From assembly GCF_000004075.3 (NCBI RefSeq), contig NC_026658.2:4216001-4280000 (forward strand): a stretch of 64,000 bases of DNA, given 5' to 3'. The notes beneath the pieces are model-generated. The model was given only the letters and a program-made list of their open reading frames with translations. It was not told where the DNA came from and searched no databases. Source of the DNA: Cucumis sativus. Lineage: Eukaryota > Streptophyta > Magnoliopsida > Cucurbitales > Cucurbitaceae. The translations under genes were made by a program, and so were the position numbers. Position 1 is the stretch's first letter; every line of letters starts with the position of its first letter. Of this stretch, positions 60,151 to 64,000 are shown in pieces.

Positions 60151-63100
60151 TTAATGGAAATGGAATTGATCTTTGTTGTTCTTATATATTTCAAATAACT
60201 GCTTCGAATGTTGGATGGCGATTCTTCTGCAGTCAATAAGACCACTTATGTCAAATTTCTCCAACTCTGTCACAGATTTCTTCAATTTCCCATTTGGATC
60301 TCGGTTGGTTAGAAACAATGCCAATGTGGAACCCCTGGATAAAATTTGGTCAGAATATCTAATGCCACACACACTATTGTGCCTCACCTAGCTTTACATA
60401 ACATCACTCAAAGTTACGAAAATATTTCCCATGTACAAACAATCGCCACATAGACAGGCACAAAACGGTAGAAAGAACTGAAACTTTGTTATGTAATCAA
60501 GGTATAACTGAATATAGAGTTAAAAGATGGAAACAGACGTAAAGAGAACTCAAAACTGAGCACTCCATGCTTGTGACGAGAGATTCAAAGTAGAATACAT
60601 ATTTGGAGCATACATTTTAAGTTCAACAATTGCAGGCGGAGATATGATAAATCATTCTAAAACACGGAACTTGCTTCTTATTTTAGAACCTTATATAATA
60701 ATTTCAAGTACCTAGAGACAAATCTAGCATTCAATCAGCCTAACATAACAAACGAGTCAGTTAAGATTCCAAAAAAACCTAACATACAATCCAAGAAATC
60801 GAGCAAAAAATTTATGGTGTGATCAATAATAAATATGCAAATGTGAAAAAATTGATTAGATACCTGAGCAAATCAGCCTCATCGAATCCTATATGCCTGG
60901 AAGGCGTGGATGCATTGTATGGTTTTCCAATTAAACTTGATTGTCGATAAAGTATACAGACAGCCTCCATGCAAAGCACATCATTTTCAGCAAATGCAGC
61001 AAGCATTTCGGCCTCCAAGTTCCACTTTTTATTACATCTCCGGTCTTTTGACTTTAAATGACTTGACCCATATCTATTTTGGATATCACCATCAGAATCC
61101 GACGAAATGAAATAGTCGTCATTGAAATAGTCCATACGAAATGAAGCATACTTGAACTTAGAATCAAGTGATCTACATCCTTCCCCAACTTCTGCACATT
61201 GCGTCAGCATGACTGTAGCAGCCCTTGAAGAGGTTGTGATGTTCTTGAAATCATTGGACTTAGGAGAAAATTGCATTTTCGAGGCATGTTTGTTTGGTCG
61301 ACCACGTGGAGGTGCAGAAAACATTGCCCCTACTTTCTTCAATGACTCCATACCCTTGCTTACATTAGGCAGAATGGTCATCTGATCATCTTCCTTTTCC
61401 GCATCGTAATCTTCACAATCATTTAACAATGAATCTCGTCTTCTCTTCTGGTTTCTATGCGCTCGAAACAAATTTTCTCGGGTGGCATGATCATCATCAC
61501 TAATTATCTCAACAAAGGATCCTCCAGTACCTAGGAAGAACAGGTACCTTGATCATGAGAATAAGTAATTCCCACCCTACATGAATAGTCCCAAATTTGT
61601 TTCATGTGTGTGTGTGCATAATTAAAATGATTACAACTTAGCCTGCCAAAACTAATCGTATGGAGAATTGGCAGCAATCCAAAATAATGTCATAAAATTA
61701 TATATGGACAAAAATACCATCAAAGACAAAGGTGAACTAAGCACAATTTTGTTAGTTGGTCTTTTTTTAATCTTCTGCCATATCACAGAGCATAGCAAAA
61801 TAGCTTTATTCTTAAAACCAATATATAAAATAGAAATTTATCTTTTACTTTTAAAGCAGTGGTCTATAAAATTATAACTAGTTTTGAGTATCACCAAATA
61901 CCGCCATCAAGAGTTTAGTAATTGACACTTATGTAAAGGTCTTGGCTTCAACTCCTCCTCCTTATTTGTACTTTTAAAAACCTTTCAGAAAAGAAATACC
62001 ATATTCATCCCAAGTTTCTAGGTCGAGTTGGGTATGACTTAACTATTCCAAGCATTCTAGTCTTACTATTCCTTGTATGTAAATAGTTTGTCACATTACC
62101 TGCTTGAGAGAAAACGAAGTGATGAAAATTGTAACAAGCTCCGACATAAATAAGCATCTCAAATGACATTCATATATTCATGATTAAACCTAGGTATTAC
62201 GTGTAACCCATGGATTTAACTCCGAGCAGCGTTTTATTCAATAAATACACGAAGTTTTAGCTAATAACAATATACCCTTTGCAATACTCTCGTTCAGAGA
62301 CAGCATATGCTTTGTGTATATATTTATTAATGCATATTAAAGATCTACCAAGCAGTTGTAAATACTAACACTTTCTAATGCCTGCGGAGTGGATTTCAAC
62401 TATGTGGTGGTGTGATAGCCTTTTTTACAATCAATCACATTTACTTTCTATAACATACCTGTTCGGTTCTCGAGGTTGAATTCGTTTCTGTTTGAAGCAA
62501 TGGGCTCCCCTTTTTCAATAACTGTCCTTACATTCTCCAACTGCGATACTCGGCATGAAAGTTCTTCATATTTCCTTCGACGCTCGTAATAATGTTCCTC
62601 CATGTCCCTTCGGCTATCTTCCTCTGTTTTCTTGATTGCATATACGAGTTTTAAATTCTTGGTTCTAAGTTCCTCAATAGACTTCTCATGCTCATCATTT
62701 TCTCTCTTGGCCGCTTCAATTGCAGATTGTAATTCTGAATTCTTGTGCTTAAGCTTTTGTATGGTCAATCTATCGTCCTCCTGAGCTTCCTTAACCGCTT
62801 CAAGCATTTTCTCAAACCCGTCCAAAGCACTCTTCTTCTTCTCTCTATCCTCATTCACTTTAATAATCAATTCCTTGAGTTGTTGAATCTCACTCTCCAT
62901 CTCCTTCAACTCCTCAAACCTTTCCTTCCACTTACCAAATCCTTTAGGATCAACCTCAACCTTGTCTTGCTCGACCATGGATTTATGAGTAAGATTGTCA
63001 AGCCTCAGAAACTCGTATTTACTTTGGAGCAACTCATATTCTTTGTTCTTGCTCTCAATCTCCTTCCTCATCTTTACTTCTTTAGCAACCAAAGCCTCCT

Positions 63101-63242
63101 CCACCTTGTCGAAATCCTTAGCCCTAAAAGCCGTCCGTAAAAACGAAACTAACTCCGATATACTCCGACTCTCAAAGTTATCATCATCAACAGAATTCAA
63201 AGTAGCACAAGACTCGATCGCCATTTCAAAATTCGTAGACAT
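60151..63242 (-). CDS. Uncharacterised coiled-coil protein, probably nuclear
   Basis: Three coding exons, 62459-63242, 60864-61530 and 60151-60334, phase-consistent, 544 residues. I do not recognise a named family. Residues about 25-55 form a leading segment (SISELVSFLRTAFRAKDFDKVEEAL). Residues about 60-245 are highly charged heptad-rich coiled coil (KEMESEIQQLKELIIKVNED, IQKLKHKNSELQSAIEAAKR). An acidic patch (EIISDDDH) and basic NQKRRRD follow, the latter suiting a nuclear signal. A short PRGRPNK looks like an AT-hook core. The last two exons include a helical segment (EAEMLAAFAENDVLCMEAVCILYRQ) and DISGLIDCRRIAIQHSKQLFEIY. The ATG at 63242 is the first in the second exon; a leader intron (63266-63380) is predicted from good GT-AG sites. 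A coiled-coil dimer bound to chromatin is a guess. Confidence 0.8.
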
Positions 63243-63265
63243 TGAAATGCCGACTGCTACCAAAC

Positions 63266-63380
63266 CTGATAATCAAGGGCACATAACTCACTAATATATA
63301 TATATATAACGACTCGTTCACACAATGCTAAACAAAAAAACAAAAAAGAAGAAGAAGAAGAAGAAGAAGAAGAAACTAAC
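63266..63380 (-). other. Predicted 5' UTR intron of the coiled-coil gene
   Basis: On the minus strand, donor TTTTCAG then GTTAGTTTC at 63380 and acceptor TTATCAG ending at 63266. It contains a (GAA)9 tract (63348-63374). A five-codon uORF (MLPPS) lies in the upstream non-coding exon. Confidence 0.5.
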
Positions 63381-63630
63381 CTGAAAACGCAGAATTGAGT
63401 GTAGTCGACGTTGAAGAAGGAGAGAAATGAGGTTTAAATGCTATGATGGGGGAAGCATTGTGAAGAAGAGAGGTGAAGGAAGCACGCAGAAGAAATGAGA
63501 AGAAGATCACACTTCCAATGAGAAATTTGAAGGATGGAAATTGTGCCGGGAAATGAGAGGAGTATGAACCTCGATAAAAAACGTAAACCCACTACTGAAT
63601 CGCCGTACCCGAGAGTTTGTTAAAAGTAGA

Positions 63631-63690
63631 GGCCCAAATCGCCGCCGTTTCTGAGCTTTGAACTCAATGGGCCTTTTCTAAAAGCCCAAT
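63631..63690 (-). promoter_or_regulatory. Site II (TGGGCY) cluster in the coiled-coil gene promoter
   Basis: GGCCCA at 63631-63636, TGGGCC at 63668-63673 and AGCCCA at about 63683-63688 lie just 5' of the predicted transcribed region. Clusters like this are typical TCP-bound elements of housekeeping or proliferation-related plant genes. Confidence 0.4.
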
Positions 63691-63699
63691 TTCATCATT

Positions 63700-64000
63700 T
63701 ACAATTCTGCAAAAACTAATGAAAAATGTGAATCATCTACTCCTGCTTTATTGTTTCACACATTCTCAATCATTTATATTAATGAGATTTTAAAAAAATT
63801 AGGTAAAAATAAAACATTTATACAAAAGTTCATTTTATTTATTTGCATATATTATATTCTACTTATTATTAATCTTAAAACTTTTATATTTAAACTATTA
63901 ATTATATAATTTATTTCTTTTTATTTGGTTTTCTTTATTCTATTTATTATATTATACAATTAGGGTAAATTTTGATTGAATTTAATTAACAAATATATTT
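63700..64000. other. AT-rich sequence to the window edge
   Basis: Very AT-rich non-coding DNA upstream of the coiled-coil gene; nothing recognised. Confidence 0.5.

Noticed and set aside
1-64000. tRNA, rRNA and CRISPR features
   Set aside because: No cloverleaf with plausible A and B boxes, no rRNA core motifs, and no array of evenly spaced identical repeats were seen. GGTTCGA near 25697 lacks the rest of a tRNA.
1-64000. Canonical conserved miRNA precursors (miR156 to miR408 mature sequences)
   Set aside because: None of the well-known mature sequences was recognised on reading either strand. A computed search would be needed to exclude them formally.

Overview
The window is plant nuclear DNA. 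It is strongly AT-rich, its genes are widely spaced, they carry GT-AG introns, and the protein families are plant-specific (CRF-type ERF, AG-peptide, DUF1191, phytocyanin). The short dispersed repeat style and the protein sequences look like a cucurbit (cucumber or melon type), but that is inference; only a eudicot is well supported. Eight genes can be modelled with confidence and one more has no recognised family. None is interrupted, and every exon junction I placed keeps the reading frame.

Layout. 1-2.5 kb: AT-rich spacer with a gag-like scrap and a diverged tandem duplication. 2.7-11.2 kb (minus): POP1, an RNase P/MRP subunit, ten coding exons, with a 3.2 kb intron full of transposon debris. 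13.4-14.3 kb (plus): intronless DUF1191 membrane protein. 15.8-17.3 kb (minus): intronless 6-phosphogluconate dehydrogenase. 18.5-25.7 kb (minus): organellar (probably mitochondrial) translation initiation factor IF-2, seven coding exons, with a LINE remnant in one intron. 28.9-33.1 kb (plus): glucose-6-phosphate 1-epimerase-like protein, eight exons. 33.1-45.3 kb: gene-poor, dominated by microsatellites and a complete 1.5 kb fold-back Mutator-like element with 9-bp target-site duplications. 45.3-47.1 kb (plus): cytokinin response factor (AP2/ERF) with three upstream ORFs in its leader. 47-53.3 kb: spacer with a 55-bp triplicate next to a retrotransposon leader-like sequence, and a promoter-like island with no gene. 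53.4-54.2 kb (minus): early nodulin-like phytocyanin lacking copper ligands. 56.7-57.5 kb (minus): arabinogalactan peptide. 60.2-63.6 kb (minus): unrecognised coiled-coil, probably nuclear, protein.

The genes do not form a pathway: this is an ordinary euchromatic plant segment. PGD and the epimerase both act on glucose-6-phosphate metabolism but are 12 kb apart with unrelated genes between. The most useful large-scale signal is gene order. Epimerase - CRF - AG-peptide resembles the order I recall at several duplicated Arabidopsis loci (around CRF6/AGP20, CRF5/AGP16, CRF3/AGP22), suggesting an old conserved block. I found no evidence for a wholly new biological system. The best leads are the fold-back element, the chained uORFs ahead of the CRF gene, and the triplicated ACGTG-bearing repeat.
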